A DNA stretch of 64,000 nucleotides. Source: Ailanthus altissimus. Lineage: Eukaryota > Streptophyta > Magnoliopsida > Sapindales > Simaroubaceae. Numbering within the stretch: the first letter of the stretch is position 1; each line of letters starts with the position of its first letter. Of this stretch, positions 11,701 through 23,825 are shown in pieces. The stretch spans positions 9,272,501-9,336,500 of the forward strand of contig OX327690.1 in NCBI GenBank assembly GCA_946807835.1. The letters are read 5' to 3'. The position numbers were made by a program, and so were the translations under genes. Under the pieces are notes generated by a model, which worked only from the letters and a program-made list of their open reading frames with translations, had not been told where the DNA came from and did no database searches.

Positions 11701-13075
11701 AACTGACATTCTGAAATTACATCTGTTTGCTATCTTAAGAAAATGAATTGTTGATTACTTCAAACTTTTTTGACTGGTTCAATATTAAATTACTGAAATA
11801 TTCATCTTACTCTGAATGTGCATTTACTTGCAACATTACTACTTTTGAACAAAGACCAAAACTGCAAAATTAGCCAGCCAGCCAATCTTAAAGCTGATTG
11901 ACAATAACTTAGTTAGAACTTCAAATTATTCCGAGAGAAGAGCTATCCCTGAATACTAATTTGCCACTTGATTTAACTCGGGATTTTTTCTAATGATTGC
12001 AGCCAACATTTCAGCAGGAAACAGTGAATTGCACCCGGATTGGCCTACCAGGTTCAGCATATGCTTGGGAACAGCAAGAGGCCTGGCTTATCTTCACGAG
12101 GAATCAAGGCCAAAGATTGTACATCGAGATGTCAAGGCAAGTAATATTTTACTTGATGCAGAACTGTGCCCCAAGATATCAGATTTTGGATTGGCAAAGC
12201 TGTATGATGACAAGAAAACTCACATCAGCACCAGAATTGCAGGAACCATGTAAGCTCCTTGAACCATTTTAAATTGCCAGGAAAAATATATTATGATGAA
12301 ATTAAATTGTAAATTGTATACCTTAGGCTGATCTTTGAGTTCAGATTTACAACAATATACCTTACCAGATAAACTTGAGGATTTTAACTAGTAAGTATTG
12401 ATCTTTTAGTGGCTATTTGGCACCGGAGTACGCAATGCGAGGACACTTGACAGAAAAGGCTGATGTTTTCAGTTTTGGTGTTGTTGCTTTGGAGATCATC
12501 AGTGGAAGAGCAAACTCTGACAAGAGTTTGGATATGGAAAAAGTTTATCTTCTAGAATGGGTAAAGGAAATTAACTTGAACTCTATTTTGTCTCCACTGC
12601 CTTCTTGTCCATATATTTGTAGTTAAAGAAATGTTTTCATTCTCCGACTTTATTAACCATATCTAGTTTCTAGGCATGGAGTCTTCACGAAAATAACCAG
12701 AGCTTGAGGCTGGTTGATCCTAGAGTATCAGGGTTTAATGAAAATGAAGCTCTTCGAGTAATTGGAGTAGCTCTATTGTGCACACAAGCATCACCAATGT
12801 TGCGGCCACCTATGTCACGCGTTGTAAACATGCTTGCTGGAGACATAGAAGTAAGTCCTGTTACATCAAAGCCAAGTTATTTGACAGATTGGGATTTTAA
12901 GGATATTACAAGCTTTTTGAGCGAAGACATGCCCACATCTTCATCTAAAAGAAGCTTCAACAAGCAGAAAAGTGAACGAGAAACTCCAAGTGAAGATCAC
13001 AACCAAGGAGTTGATGCATTGCTCTCTCCAATAAATGTCACTCAGTTAAGTGACATTGTAGCGGGAGGGAGGTGA
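5705..13075 (+). CDS. LRR-malectin receptor-like serine/threonine kinase (LRR-VIII-2 type)
   Basis: Predicted plasma-membrane receptor kinase. Coding exons, all GT-AG and phase-consistent: 5705-5895, 6067-6138, 6356-6427, 6566-6637, 7172-7243, 7342-7413, 7517-7588, 7718-7789, 7892-7963, 8060-8131, 8227-8298, 8449-8514, 8868-8930, 9190-9234, 9360-9421, 9937-10316, 10438-10633, 10722-10883, 11104-11222, 11381-11591, 12018-12249, 12410-12560, 12674-13075; about 999 residues. Exons 2-11 are exactly 72 nt, one 24-residue LRR each. A malectin domain spans residues ~384-570, a transmembrane helix ~596-618. The kinase has the glycine loop [10 protein letters not shown] (659-668), lysine K680, helix-C E696, HRD (774-776), DFG (794-796) and APE (820-822), so it should be an active RD kinase. 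Family members carry an N-terminal signal peptide; here the ATG at 5705 follows an in-frame TAA and no signal peptide is encoded. A likely acceptor at 5710-5711 suggests the true exon 1 lies upstream. Confidence 0.93.
6067..8930 (+). other. LRR ectodomain exons of the receptor kinase
   Basis: Twelve successive exons, ten of exactly 72 nt followed by 66 and 63 nt, all start and end in the same phase (two bases of a Leu, Met or Ile codon, then the intron). Each encodes one LRR with the plant-specific Gxx(I/L)P spacing, for example GNLSRLQKL and [10 protein letters not shown]. One-repeat-per-exon layout is known for the LRR-VIII-2 family and explains why no long open frame is visible. The domain presumably faces the cell wall and binds an unknown ligand. 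Confidence 0.9.
9937..10633 (+). other. Malectin-like domain exons of the receptor kinase
   Basis: Two exons (9937-10316 and 10438-10633) encode roughly residues 383-574. The segment begins with YSIKCGG, has the [20 protein letters not shown] core and [10 protein letters not shown], and ends with [15 protein letters not shown]. This is the malectin (di-glucose-binding-like) domain placed between LRRs and membrane helix in LRR-VIII kinases. It may contact cell-wall carbohydrate; that role is inferred from the family. Confidence 0.88.
11104..13075 (+). other. Kinase-domain exons of the receptor kinase
   Basis: Five exons: 11104-11222 (juxtamembrane plus glycine loop), 11381-11591 (K680 and helix C), 12018-12249 (HRD, DFG), 12410-12560 (APE, helix F) and 12674-13075 (C-lobe and serine-rich tail). 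The exon 21 acceptor is ambiguous: AG at 12002, 12014 or 12017 all keep the frame. I chose 12017 because it gives [11 protein letters not shown], which fits the family spacing; the first site would add five residues. The tail after residue ~930 is low-conservation and rich in Ser, Lys and Glu. Confidence 0.88.
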
Positions 13076-13440
13076 GAAATATCCACCATGGCCATCACGC
13101 TGTATATTTACAGAGGTAGAAGGTTCACCATGTATGCACAATTGCTACTTTTCCTGTATCAATTATATATGTTCCAGTTCTTCCTAAGAAACATCAAAGA
13201 AGAAACAAAGAGATATTTGTTTCCCTTTTTGTTACACCTAATTGAGGCAGCATATTTGCTTATTGCTACGTTTTTTAGATCATTCAGTTGATTCACATTG
13301 TTCGGCTGAGTTCTTACTTCCAGTTCATATATAATTTCAGAAATCGAATAGTATGCAAATTCGGAACTGCTTAATACAATTAGTATTATCTGAAAAGAGG
13401 TATTAGAAAATTACACATAACACATACACCTTCTCCCTTT
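13076..13440 (+). other. 3' flank / probable 3' UTR of the receptor kinase
   Basis: Sequence after the TGA at 13073-13075. It is less AT-extreme than the flanking repeats and has no other gene. It contains pyrimidine-rich and TGTAT-type stretches usual in plant 3' UTRs, but no single clear polyadenylation signal. A hAT-like repeat begins at about 13443. Confidence 0.4.
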
Positions 13441-13442
13441 CC

Positions 13443-15062
13443 TAGGATGGCAAAAAAATCTGTAAATTTGCAAATCCGTTAAAATTAGTAAAAGGATTTG
13501 ATAAAATTTGAAGCGGGTTTGGTATATAAAATTAAAATCCACAACGGATTTGATACATGTATGATTTTGATGAAAAATCTGCGGATACCCGTTGTACATA
13601 CTACATTTTAAAAAAAAATTAAAAAAATAAATATATGAGTTAATTGTTTTTGCATTTATTTTTAGTTCACATCAAAAAGTTCAGATTTAATTTGACGTTG
13701 TTCATACCGTTCAATAAAAATAAATAAAATTAGTTCAAAGGAATTAATGATTGTAATTGAAATTAAAAATAAAATTATAATATTTAACGTAATTAAAATT
13801 AGAACTAAAATATTTAATATTTAACGTAATTGGAATTGAATTTAAAATTATAACATTTAACATAAAAATTATAATATTTAATGTAAATAAAATTATAATT
13901 AGAATTAAAATTAAAATATTTAACGTAATTGAAATTAGATTTGAAATTATAATATTTAACTATTGAAATTAGAATTATAATTATAACAATTTAATGTAAT
14001 TGAAATCAAAATTTAATTTAGAGTTATGACATTTAATATAATTGAAATCGAAATTGAATTTAAAATTATAACATTTAACATAATTGAAATCGAAATTGGA
14101 ATTGAAATTAGAATTATGACATTTAACGTAATTGAAATTGGAATTGAAAATGAAATTATAGTATTTAATGTAATTGAAATAAAAAATAGATTTAGAATTA
14201 TAATATTTAATGTAATTGAAACCGAAATTGAATTTAAAATTATAACATTTAACATAATTGAATTTAATATTATAATATTTAATGTAATTGAAATTAAAAT
14301 TGAAATTAAAATTATAACAATTAACGTAATTAAAATCGAAATTGAATTTTGAATTATAACATTTAACGTATTAAAATAAAAATTAGAATTGAAATTATAA
14401 AATTTAATATAATTAAAATTAAAATTCGGTTTAAAATTATAACATAAGTGAAATTAAAATTAGAATTGAAATTATAATATTTTAATGTAATTGAAATCAA
14501 AATTAGAATAAGAATTATAATATTTAACATAATTGATATCGAAATTGAAATTATAATTATAACATTAACGTAATTAAAATCGAAATTAAATTTGGAGTTA
14601 TAATTTTTAACGTAATTAAAATCGAAATTAGATTTGAAATTATAATATTTAACTTAATTAAAATTAAAATATTTAATGTAATTGAAATTATAATATTTAT
14701 TGTAATTAAAATCGAGATTGAATTTGAAATTATAACATTTAATGTAATTAGAATTAAAATTAAAGTTAAAATTATAACATTTAATATAAATAAAATTAGA
14801 ATTAGAATTGATATTATTTTAATTGCTATAATTTATAAAATTTTAATTAAATTAAGGTTATAATTTTATTTTTTATTATATTAATTCAAAATTCGCTGAT
14901 AACCGTTGCGGGTTCAATTATAGATACAAATTTACAAGTGCGGGTTTAATAATAGTACTCTAAACTTGTAACGAATTTAAAAAAATATACTATTTTATTT
15001 TTTAAATAAATATAAATATAAATTTAAAATATACGTTCTAAACCCGCCCATTGTCATCCCCA
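13443..15062. mobile_element. Second non-autonomous hAT-like element with the same AT-rich array
   Basis: The left end reads TAGGATGGCAAAAA. The right end, on the reverse strand, reads TGGGGATGACAATGGGCGGG; both are of the hAT MITE terminal type. Subterminal blocks contain AAATCCGTTAAAA and AAACCCGCCC phrases. It holds an AT array of the same unit as the upstream element. No matching 8-bp duplication was found at these borders. With 2782-4595 it brackets the receptor-kinase gene. Confidence 0.5.
13750..14820. repeat. AT-rich tandem repeat array 2
   Basis: About 1.07 kb of degenerate copies of the unit also seen at 3163-4222: ATTATAACATTTAACGTAAT followed by TGAAATTGAAATTAGAATT-like blocks. 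Copies differ in length and in AAATT multiplicity. Open frames here (14013-14352, both strands) are artefacts of the repeat. Confidence 0.85.
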
Positions 15063-15497
15063 TCGCTCATCATTCAACAACAAAACTAATAGTAATAATA
15101 ATAATCACTTAAGAATTATCGATTAGAGTGCACAATAATTTTAATTAATCTTAAGTTAATAGCCTACTGAATTAAAAAATGATAATCTTTATTGACTTAA
15201 TATTACTTTTTCTTAATTAATACTATTATTATTATCTTATGTTCAAATGTAACTAATTATTATTATTAAAAATGTAAAGTTACACCATTGGATTCATGTT
15301 ACACATAAAGTAAGGATTTGTTTACACGACACATTAGACTTACAACACCAAACGTTAAAATATTTTTAATCTTGTTTTGTTTATTTAGATTTGTAACCCC
15401 AGCTATAGCCTATATCGATACTCTCTCTCCTGATTTTCTATATCAATTGAATTCGGAATGTTGACTAATGACAACTTTAACTTTCCACCCCTCCGAG
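15063..15497. other. AT-rich intergenic DNA
   Basis: No gene. It carries short AAT/ATT microsatellite runs (15090-15105 and 15220-15275). Similarity to a region near 47.5 kb begins at about 15498. Confidence 0.45.
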
Positions 15498-15977
15498 TTT
15501 TTTTTTCAATAATTGAAAATTTTAGCAAATGAAGTCTTGAATGTAAAATAAAAATTTTAATTAGTAAAAGAATTATCATCCGCATCTCATATTAAACTAT
15601 TAAAAAAAAGTTAATTAAAAATATATTTAAATTTATAGAGATGCAAAAAATTTAGATTAATAATTTTTCACATTTAAATTTTTATTTAAGAGAGTTGTAG
15701 TTCACTTACTGATGGAGTGCAAATGATTAATACATTAAAGTTTAGACTAAAGACTTCAACTTATTATTTATAATATTTTATTTTATTTTGATCTATCATA
15801 AAAATAAAATAAAATAATTGAGTTTCTATACATTAAAGCTTATACCATATGAGATGCCTTAAAAGGTCAATAATAAATAAATTTTATTTAATTACTTTTA
15901 ATGCGCAACAAAATAGATAAATAATAATGTATAATTAATTGATATATGTAAGTCCACTTTATATCATTTTCTAATAA
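15498..15977 (-). mobile_element. Probable 3' LTR segment of Copia-1
   Basis: This segment is clearly related to 47490-47950. Shared phrases include AAAATAAAATAAAATAATTGA and AAATAAATTTTATTTNATNACTTTTAAT. It abuts a polypurine tract in minus orientation (15978-15987, minus strand AAGTGGGAGAT) that precedes Copia-1 coding remnants. The expected TG start reads TA (minus strand TATTAGAAAATG). The far end of the LTR was not located. Confidence 0.6.
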
Positions 15978-17758
15978 TCTCCCACTTAAGCCATATATAT
16001 CACTTTACAATTGTACATTATCAAACAATTTTATGAGTTCAATATTTGTTATCTTAACAAAGAGACATCTTTAAACAATCAAGTTTATTAATTATACTAA
16101 TATAGGATCAAAGTGATATTCATTATATTTTTTATGACTAGACCCATCAATGGTCACACATATCAATAAAATCAGTGACATAGATCAATCATGGATGTGT
16201 AGTATGCAAATTTCATGCAATGTGATCTTTTAACATGCCTATTTTTAACTAGTCCTATTTTATAACTCAAAAAAATTCAACAATATACTTTCAAAACTTT
16301 ATATACAACTATAACTAAAAGAATATAACTTTACTTTAGAGTTTTCAATAAATAAATAAAGAACAATACTTTAGTTTAATAAAAAAAAATGTCAAAGTGA
16401 GCATTAAGAAACAAACTCTTGCTATACTAGCATATAATCAGGATGAACCACACCTATACAAGCTACATGCTTATAAAACACCTTAGGTGATACATTCTTA
16501 GTAAATGGATCCGCAATCATGAAGTTTATACTGATATGTTCAATAACTACCTGAAAACTTTGAACTCTCTCTTTAACAATAAGGTGTTTTATGACTAGAC
16601 CCATCAATGGTCACATACATCAATAAAATCAGTGACATAGATCAATCATGGATGTGTAGCATGCAAATTTCATGCAATGTGATCTTTTAACATGCCTATT
16701 TCCAACTAGTCTTACTTTATAACTCAAAAGAATTCAACAATATACTTTCAAAACTTTATATACAACTATAACTAAAAGAATATAACTTTACTTTAGAGTT
16801 TTCAATAAATAAATAAAGAACAATACTTTAGTTTAATAAAAAAAATGTCAAAGTGAGCATTAAGAAACAAACTCTTGCTATACTAGCATATAATCAGGAT
16901 GAACCACACCTATACAAGCTACATGCTTATAAAACACCTTAGGTGATACATTCTTAGTAAATGGATCCGCAATCATGAAGTTTATACTGATATGTTCAAT
17001 AACTACCTGAAAACTTTGATCTCTCTCTTTAACAATAAGGTGTTTTATGACTAGACCCATCAATGGTCACATACATCAATAAAATCAGTGACATAGATCA
17101 ATCATGGATGTGTAGCATGCAAATTTCATGCAATGTGATCTTTTAACATGCCTATTTCCAACTAGTCCTACTTTATAACTCAAAAGAATTCAACAATATA
17201 CTTTCAAAACTTTATATACAACTATAACTAAAAGAATATAACTTTACTTTAGAGTTTTCAATAAATAAATAAAGAACAATACTTTAGTTTAATAAAAAAA
17301 AATGTCAAAGTGAGCATTAAGAAACAAACTCTTGCTATACTAGCATATAATCAGGATGAACCACACCTATACAAGCTACATGCTTATAAAACACCTTAGG
17401 TGATACATTCTTAGTAAATGGATTCGCAATCATGAAGTTTATACTGATATGTTGAATAACTACCTGAAAACTTTGAACTTTCTCTTTAACAATAAGAAAC
17501 TTGATCTCAATATGCTTCGATTTTGACGATCTTCTACTATTCTTAGAATAAACTCAACGACTTTATTATCGCAATTTATTCTGAATGATCTCTTAATGCC
17601 ATTGACAATTTGCAGCCCAATGATAAAATTTCATAATCATATTACTTGGTTTGATGCCTTATAACAAGTTATAAATTCTCCTTCCATAGTGGAAGAAACT
17701 ATGAGTGATTATTTGACACTCTTTCATGATATGGTTGCTCTAGCCAACATGAAGATAT
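15978..17758 (-). pseudogene. Copia-1 pol 3' end (RNase H), tandemly triplicated
   Basis: Three head-to-tail copies of a 456-457 bp unit start at 16134, 16591 and 17047 (landmark ATGACTAGACCCATCAATGG). Each holds, on the minus strand, the end of a Ty1/Copia RNase H domain with KERVQSFQVVIEHIS and MIADPFTKNVSPKVF, plus the 3' untranslated part. In the right-hand copy the frame continues upstream into KHIEIK-type sequence (17491-17530), as in an intact element. In the other two it is joined directly to the end of the next unit. Sequence 17531-17758 adds the RNase H segment STMEGEF with several stops. Copia-1 is the oldest element of the cluster. Confidence 0.85.
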
Positions 17759-19949
17759 TGTTGGAGCTGGTGCTCACGTGCCATTCCAATATTATATGAA
17801 TATTAATTGTTAATATTTATACAATAAACATTTTGAATAAAGATTGTTAATATCACAATAATATGGTATCATGCTTGTAACATTACAGACATTGTTTGAT
17901 CTGAAAGAGTTCAGATCTGGTCTAAAGGAGTTTAGATCAGGACTAATAGTTAGCAAAGCTGAGAGTTATAAATGCTAAAAGTTAGCACTGTTAAGAGTTA
18001 ACAGGTTATAAGAGTCAGCGAGGTCTAAAGAGTTAGAACCTTGTTTATAATGGGACAAAGACCTGAGAGTATACTTGTAATGATATAGTTGCAAAAAGTT
18101 GCAATAGGTGTTAAGAAATATCATTATGTAAGTATGTCTCAAAGATAATGTTCCTGATCTATAATCACCAATGCGGGTCTATCGGTGATTTACTTTATAT
18201 AGATTAGTGTATATCTATATCTGACTGGTTCAGATGGTTGTTCTTAGCTGACCATGAGCTTAGAGCTTGTATAGGCATACGGGTATCCAGTCAAGACTGG
18301 ATACTGAACAGACTTATGAGGACCCCAATAGATATCCTATGACACCGTCAAAGGAAGGTCCTCTCGAGTTGAGTAGTATTCGTGGTCCTTTGACCTGAGC
18401 GCCACGGTGGTCTTGTGAGTGATCCATCATGCTTTGGTTCCACATATGTCAGAGACCTTTCATGGTCTGACCGCTATGTGTCGTTGGGTATGGTCCGATG
18501 CTCATGGAGTCCGGTGTGCGTAGATACGGGATCCGTTAGCTTACGTAGGTAAGTTGTATATCCGATGCTCCGAGATTGTATTTCATAAAGTCTTGTGGCC
18601 ACAAGCATAAACCCGGGAAAAGAGTTTCCCATAGGGTTAAACAATATAGCAAAAGTGTTTGCGTATATTGTTTATCGAGATACGAATCTGGAGATAAGAT
18701 TATGGATGAGCAAATGGGGATTTGACGGTGCTGATCTATATCCCCGCACATCCAGGGTATAAATGATGGAAGGATTATACGTATATGCTATGACCTCAAC
18801 TTGTATGGTCTGACACGCTGATTTGTAATATTCGTAACGTGTGCGTGGGGCATCGATTACGGATTAATGGAACAGTTCCATTTGACAAATCGGGTGTAGA
18901 CCTAGAGAGTCCCAATATGAAATGTACTCTTTGAGCACTTGGGCAGTGTACCGTATTGAATTGTTCAATACAGTATAATTCAGCAATTACTAAGGTTACG
19001 TTAACTAAAGTATGTGGTTAAATTGGTGGGACCCACTTTAGGTTAACTTGGTAACCGAGTAAGGATATAATAGTAATTTCACTTTATGATTATTTAATTG
19101 TTAAATAATTAAAATAAATATTTATTTATTTAATTGTTAAATAAATTAATTTAACATAACTAAGGTTAAAAGTTAACCAAGTGGTTAAGTTAAGTTAACC
19201 TTACTTAAAGGTTAAGTAAAGGTTAACCTAACCATAGTTAAGTTAGTTAAATATGGTTAAATTAATTAAATATTTATTAACTTAAAGGTTAAGTTAAAAT
19301 AATCTAACTAAGGTTAAATGTTAACTAAGGTTAGGTTAAGCCAAATGAAATGCAAATGAAATTCAAATTAGTTTGGAATTAATGCATTTGTATATAAAGT
19401 GAAATGAAATTGAAAATCATAAATGTTTTAGTTTTTTAGGTTTTGCATTTTGGGAGCCATTTCAATTTGAGAAATTGAAATTGTTTGTTTTGTGTTTTAA
19501 GTGTTAGAACAACAAAACAAATTATATAAATGGTTACTAAATGTAATAACTAAAAACAAGATTTGTTTTATTTATTCAAGAGTTGAATAAAAGGAAAAAC
19601 AAATTTAATTAAGTTAAATGGTTTAACTTTGAAAAATGTTTAAGTGTTAAACACAAAAGCTGGATTAAGATGCTGCCATTCTAGACAATCAAACCCACCC
19701 TTGTTGATTGCTAGAATTGATCAAAGATTCATTTCATGGTGGACTTCAAAGAAAATTAATCCAAAGGCTTCATAGGTGATATTTCTCAATCTCGAATTTC
19801 AGTTTAATCAAATGTTATTTTCTGTGTTCATTGTATTCAATCTTCCGCTGTGCACATGTATGTATGAGATATGTATATTGTTTGTATGATGAACACAACC
19901 CATATGCAAGAACACTAAGTAAATTCGCCCCATATAACCCAACAGATAT
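17754..19949 (+). mobile_element. Solo LTR A (long-LTR Copia family) with 5-bp duplication
   Basis: The LTR body is 17759-19944 (2186 bp), beginning TGTTGGAGCTGG and ending ACCCAACA. It is flanked by GATAT at 17754-17758 and 19945-19949. It is homologous to the LTRs of Copia-2, Copia-3 and Copia-5 (shared phrases such as GGTCCGATGCTCAT and GGTCCTTTGACCTGA). No internal region is present, so it is a recombination-derived solo LTR. On both sides Copia-1 RNase H sequence continues (minus strand SGYI, then FMLARATIS), proving insertion into Copia-1. Confidence 0.9.
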
Positions 19950-22215
19950 AGCCAGAAGTGGATATTTTGCTATTAAGGAAACCAACAAAATTAAAATTTA
20001 AATACCCAATGATCTGATATCCGATATGTGAGCATGTAATTTTTTATTTTCTGTAGATACCACATAACTCTCTTAATGGCTTTCTAATGAACTATTCTTG
20101 AGTTACTTAAATATCTGTCAAGCATTCTAATTACATACGTAATATTCAAACACGTACAAACTTGAGTATATATGAGACTCTTTACTGTCAACGTATAAAG
20201 GGGTTTTCTCTATCTCTTTCTTCTCAATTTAATTTCTTGAGCATTAAAGCATACTAAATTTATTACTTTTAACAATGCATGTGTCTTATAACGCACAATT
20301 CTTAATGTCAAATCTATTAAGCACTTTATTGATATATGTCTTTTGTGATAAGCCAAGTATACCACGTTAACGATTTCGATGAATCTATATGCCCAATATA
20401 AAAGATGCATCCCTAAAATCTTTTATTTCATAATTATTTGAAAGAAATATCTTGATTTTATACAAAAAGCTTATTTGTTGCTTGCTAGTAGAATATCATT
20501 CACATGTAAAATAAGAAGAATAAACTTGCTCCTACTGATATTGTAATAATGCATTGGTCGATAGTTTTTTCTTTAAACTAAAAGAGGTAATTACTTGATC
20601 AAAAATTTGATATTATTATCGGGATGCTTGATTGACTTCTTTAATTTGCGCACTAAATGTTTTGAATCTCTAGATTCAAAGTTCTCTGGTTGCACCATTT
20701 ATATGATTTCTTTAGTGTCGTCATTAAGAAACATGGCATTTACATCCATATAAGGTAGTTTTAAATCATAATGACTTACAAGTTTTATAATAATTCTGAA
20801 AGACTCTTTCGATGAAAAAAAAAGTCTCTTTATAATCAAACCATTTCTTTTGAGTGAAACCTTTTGCAACTATACATGCCTTATATCTTTTAATGTTGCC
20901 TTTTGAATCATGTTTCATTTTGAAAATTCATTTATAACTAATTAATTTTGCTTATTTAGGTAATTTAACAAGATCTTGAATGTCATTGTTTTATATTGAT
21001 TTTATCTCATCTTTCATGGCATTTATCTATTTATGGGAGTTCATACTTTGTTTGACTTGATAGAAAGTCATTGGATCATCTTTCAATCCTGTATCAAACA
21101 CATGTTCTTGAAGATACCATAATCATCCAAAATTGTTGATCTTCTCTCCTTAGTGGATCTCTTTAATGGCATTTTCAATTGAGATTGTTGGTACTCCTCT
21201 ACATAAGCATGAATAGGTTCTTCAATATTAGTCGAAGGTATCTCAAAAACATATTGATTATCTGTATTTGTATCATGCATAATGACATGTATAATTACTT
21301 GGTCATTATCAATTACAATATTACGTATAGTGACATTATTCATTAAAGATAATGTTTCTGAATTTAGCATTCTCTATCTTGAAAAAGGATCTACTTAAAG
21401 GATCATAAAACTTGAAACCATTCGATTTCTCTGAATATCCAACAAAGTAGTAGTTTGTTATTCTTGAGTCAAACTTCTTTTCATTAGGCTTGTATGGTCT
21501 AACCTTAGCTGGACAATCCCAGATATGCAAGTGCCTAATACTAGGCTTGTTGGTGTTAATTAGGCGGTCTTTAGATTTTTGTTGTTTATAGTCCATAGCT
21601 TAAATGAAATTTGTACTGCTAGGTAACTTGGAATTCGCCCCAAAGAGATTTTGGTAAAAAAGAATAATTTATCATACTTATTATTATATCCTTTAGGGTT
21701 TGATTTTCATCTCTTAGCTACACCATTTTGACTTTGAGTCCCTAACATGGTATATTAAGGAATGATGCCATATTCTTGCAAAAATCTAGCAAAAGGGACT
21801 AGACGTTGTTCACCTGATCTGTCATATACCATATAACTCACCACCACGATCAGATTTAATGACTTTAATTTTTTTGCCAAGTTATTTTTCATCTTCAAAT
21901 TTAAAGGTTTTGAAACGTCTAACAATTGAGATTTCTCATGACTCAAGTATAGATACCCATAATGAGAACAATCTATAAAAGTGATAAAATATTATTTTCT
22001 ATTCCAAGAAGCCGTAGGAATGGAATACAAATATCAGTATAAATTAATTTCAAGATGTTTGAACTCCTATTGGCACCAACTTTTCTAACATTTGTTTGTG
22101 TTTCCCTTAACGCATTCAATACATATTTTGAAATATGAAAAATCAAAGAAATTTAGAATTCTTTATTACACAAGCTTTTGAATTTTTTGTTTAGAAATGT
22201 GTTATAAACGTTTAT
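19950..22215 (-). pseudogene. Copia-1 reverse transcriptase and integrase remnants
   Basis: Minus-strand fragments in the order expected for Ty1/Copia pol. 21755-22150 is the integrase core (HEKSQLLDVSKP, YDRSGEQRLVPFARFLQEYG). 21336-21596 is the integrase C-terminal part (HIWDCPAKVRPYKP). 21083-21370 is the linker and start of RT (KRSTKERRSTILDDYG). 20210-20900 is RT core remnants, and 19950-20060 is RNase H. Stops and frameshifts interrupt every domain. Copia-2 interrupts it at 22215; the frame resumes at 33179. Confidence 0.8.
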
Positions 22216-23825
22216 TGTTGGGGATTAAATATACATGGGTGTATGCATGTGCAACAGTGTTATTGTATAAAATACATATCTCATACATATTTGGCGCAGT
22301 AGAATATTTAAATTATACAATCAACAGAAACATATATTAATCAAATTAATATATCAAAAGTAAAGTTGAGAAATCACCAGAACGTATAATGTTTTACACA
22401 TATATATAGAGAGTTTGCCCGGAATCTCACTTTTAGGCAGCTTAAGTCACCAACTTGGTGAACTTAGCAAGCTAGAACAACAACTCCTTTATCCAACAGG
22501 GAATTAACCCTTAACCCCTCTAAAATGGCCGGCTGTTTTTCTTTCCTTTTCTTTGAAAGAAAACAAAATAAAAATAAAGCAACAATTGCTTCTAACTCTT
22601 AAAGAGCAAAACGGAAAAAGAAAGAAAAATAACAATTGTAATTCTTTCTCTTTCCCATTTCTCACATATATATATATATCTTATAATAATATTATATAAT
22701 AAAATAAAGATAATTAGACATAAAAAGTAATAATAATAAAAAAATAATATTAAATATATTAATATGCATGACAACTATCATGTAATAAAATATATAATAT
22801 TATATAATAATATATTTAAATGAGATATTATAATTATTTAACAATAAAATAATCATAGTGTGAAATAATCATTTTGCCCCTCATAAATAGTTACCAAGTA
22901 TATCCCTTAGCGGGTTCTACCAAATTTCACATTTAGGTAAACTCAATAGAGGGTCTACAATGCACCACGCGTCATTATACAATTAGTGAATAAATATTAT
23001 TGATTAATTGTTGTATTTAACGCTTAAACACGGACACGGGCCACACTTGGCATAAGACTTTCTTGAAATACTATCTTAGAGCATCTGGATATATCACTCC
23101 TTATGAGAGCTGATGAATCCTATATCTGCACACACCAGACTCCATGAACATCGAACCATACCTAGCGACACCCCACGATCAGACCATGAAATGTCTTTGA
23201 CATGCATAGAACCAAGGTATGATGGATCACTCACAAGCTCACTGTGGTGCTCAGGTCAGAGGACTACGTATACTACTTAACTCAAGAGGACATTTCATTG
23301 ACGGCAACATAGAATATCTATTGGGGTCCTCATGAGTCTGTTTAGTACTCAGTCCTAACTGAATACCCATATGCCTATACAATCTCTAAGATCATGGTTA
23401 GCTAGAAGCGATCATTTGTACCCTACAGATATAGACATATACTGACTTATATGAATTAATGGGATCTACCAACAGACATGCGTTAGTAGAAATAGACCAG
23501 GAACAATATATTTGAGAACATGCTTGCATAATGACACATCTTAGTAACTCATTGTAACTCTTGCAACTATGTCATTATAAGCATATTCCGAGGTCTTTGT
23601 CCCGTTACAAACAATGTTCCAACTCTTGAAATATTTGCTAACGATTAGCACTAGTCTAAACTCTTTTAGAACTTATCTGAACTCCTTCAAATAATATAGA
23701 GTTTGTAGCTTAACAAGCATTGAACTATATTAGTAAAAAGTAATTAGCGATATAACAAAATATACACTGTATAGATATCAAATATTTATATAAAACTAAG
23801 ATGACACGTATGCATAACCCTAATA
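22216..23825 (-). repeat. Copia-2 3' LTR (internally deleted)
   Basis: Begins TGTTGGGGATTAAATATACA on the plus strand, matching TGTTGGGAATCAAATATACA at 31166, and ends CCCTAATA (the expected terminal CA is mutated). It is 1610 bp against 2013 bp for the partner LTR. The difference is mostly a gap near 23040, where sequence corresponding to ~31995-32395 is missing. Confidence 0.85.

Noticed and set aside
13443..15062. 8-bp target duplication for the downstream hAT-like element
   Set aside because: No matching octamer was found at the apparent ends, so the borders remain approximate.
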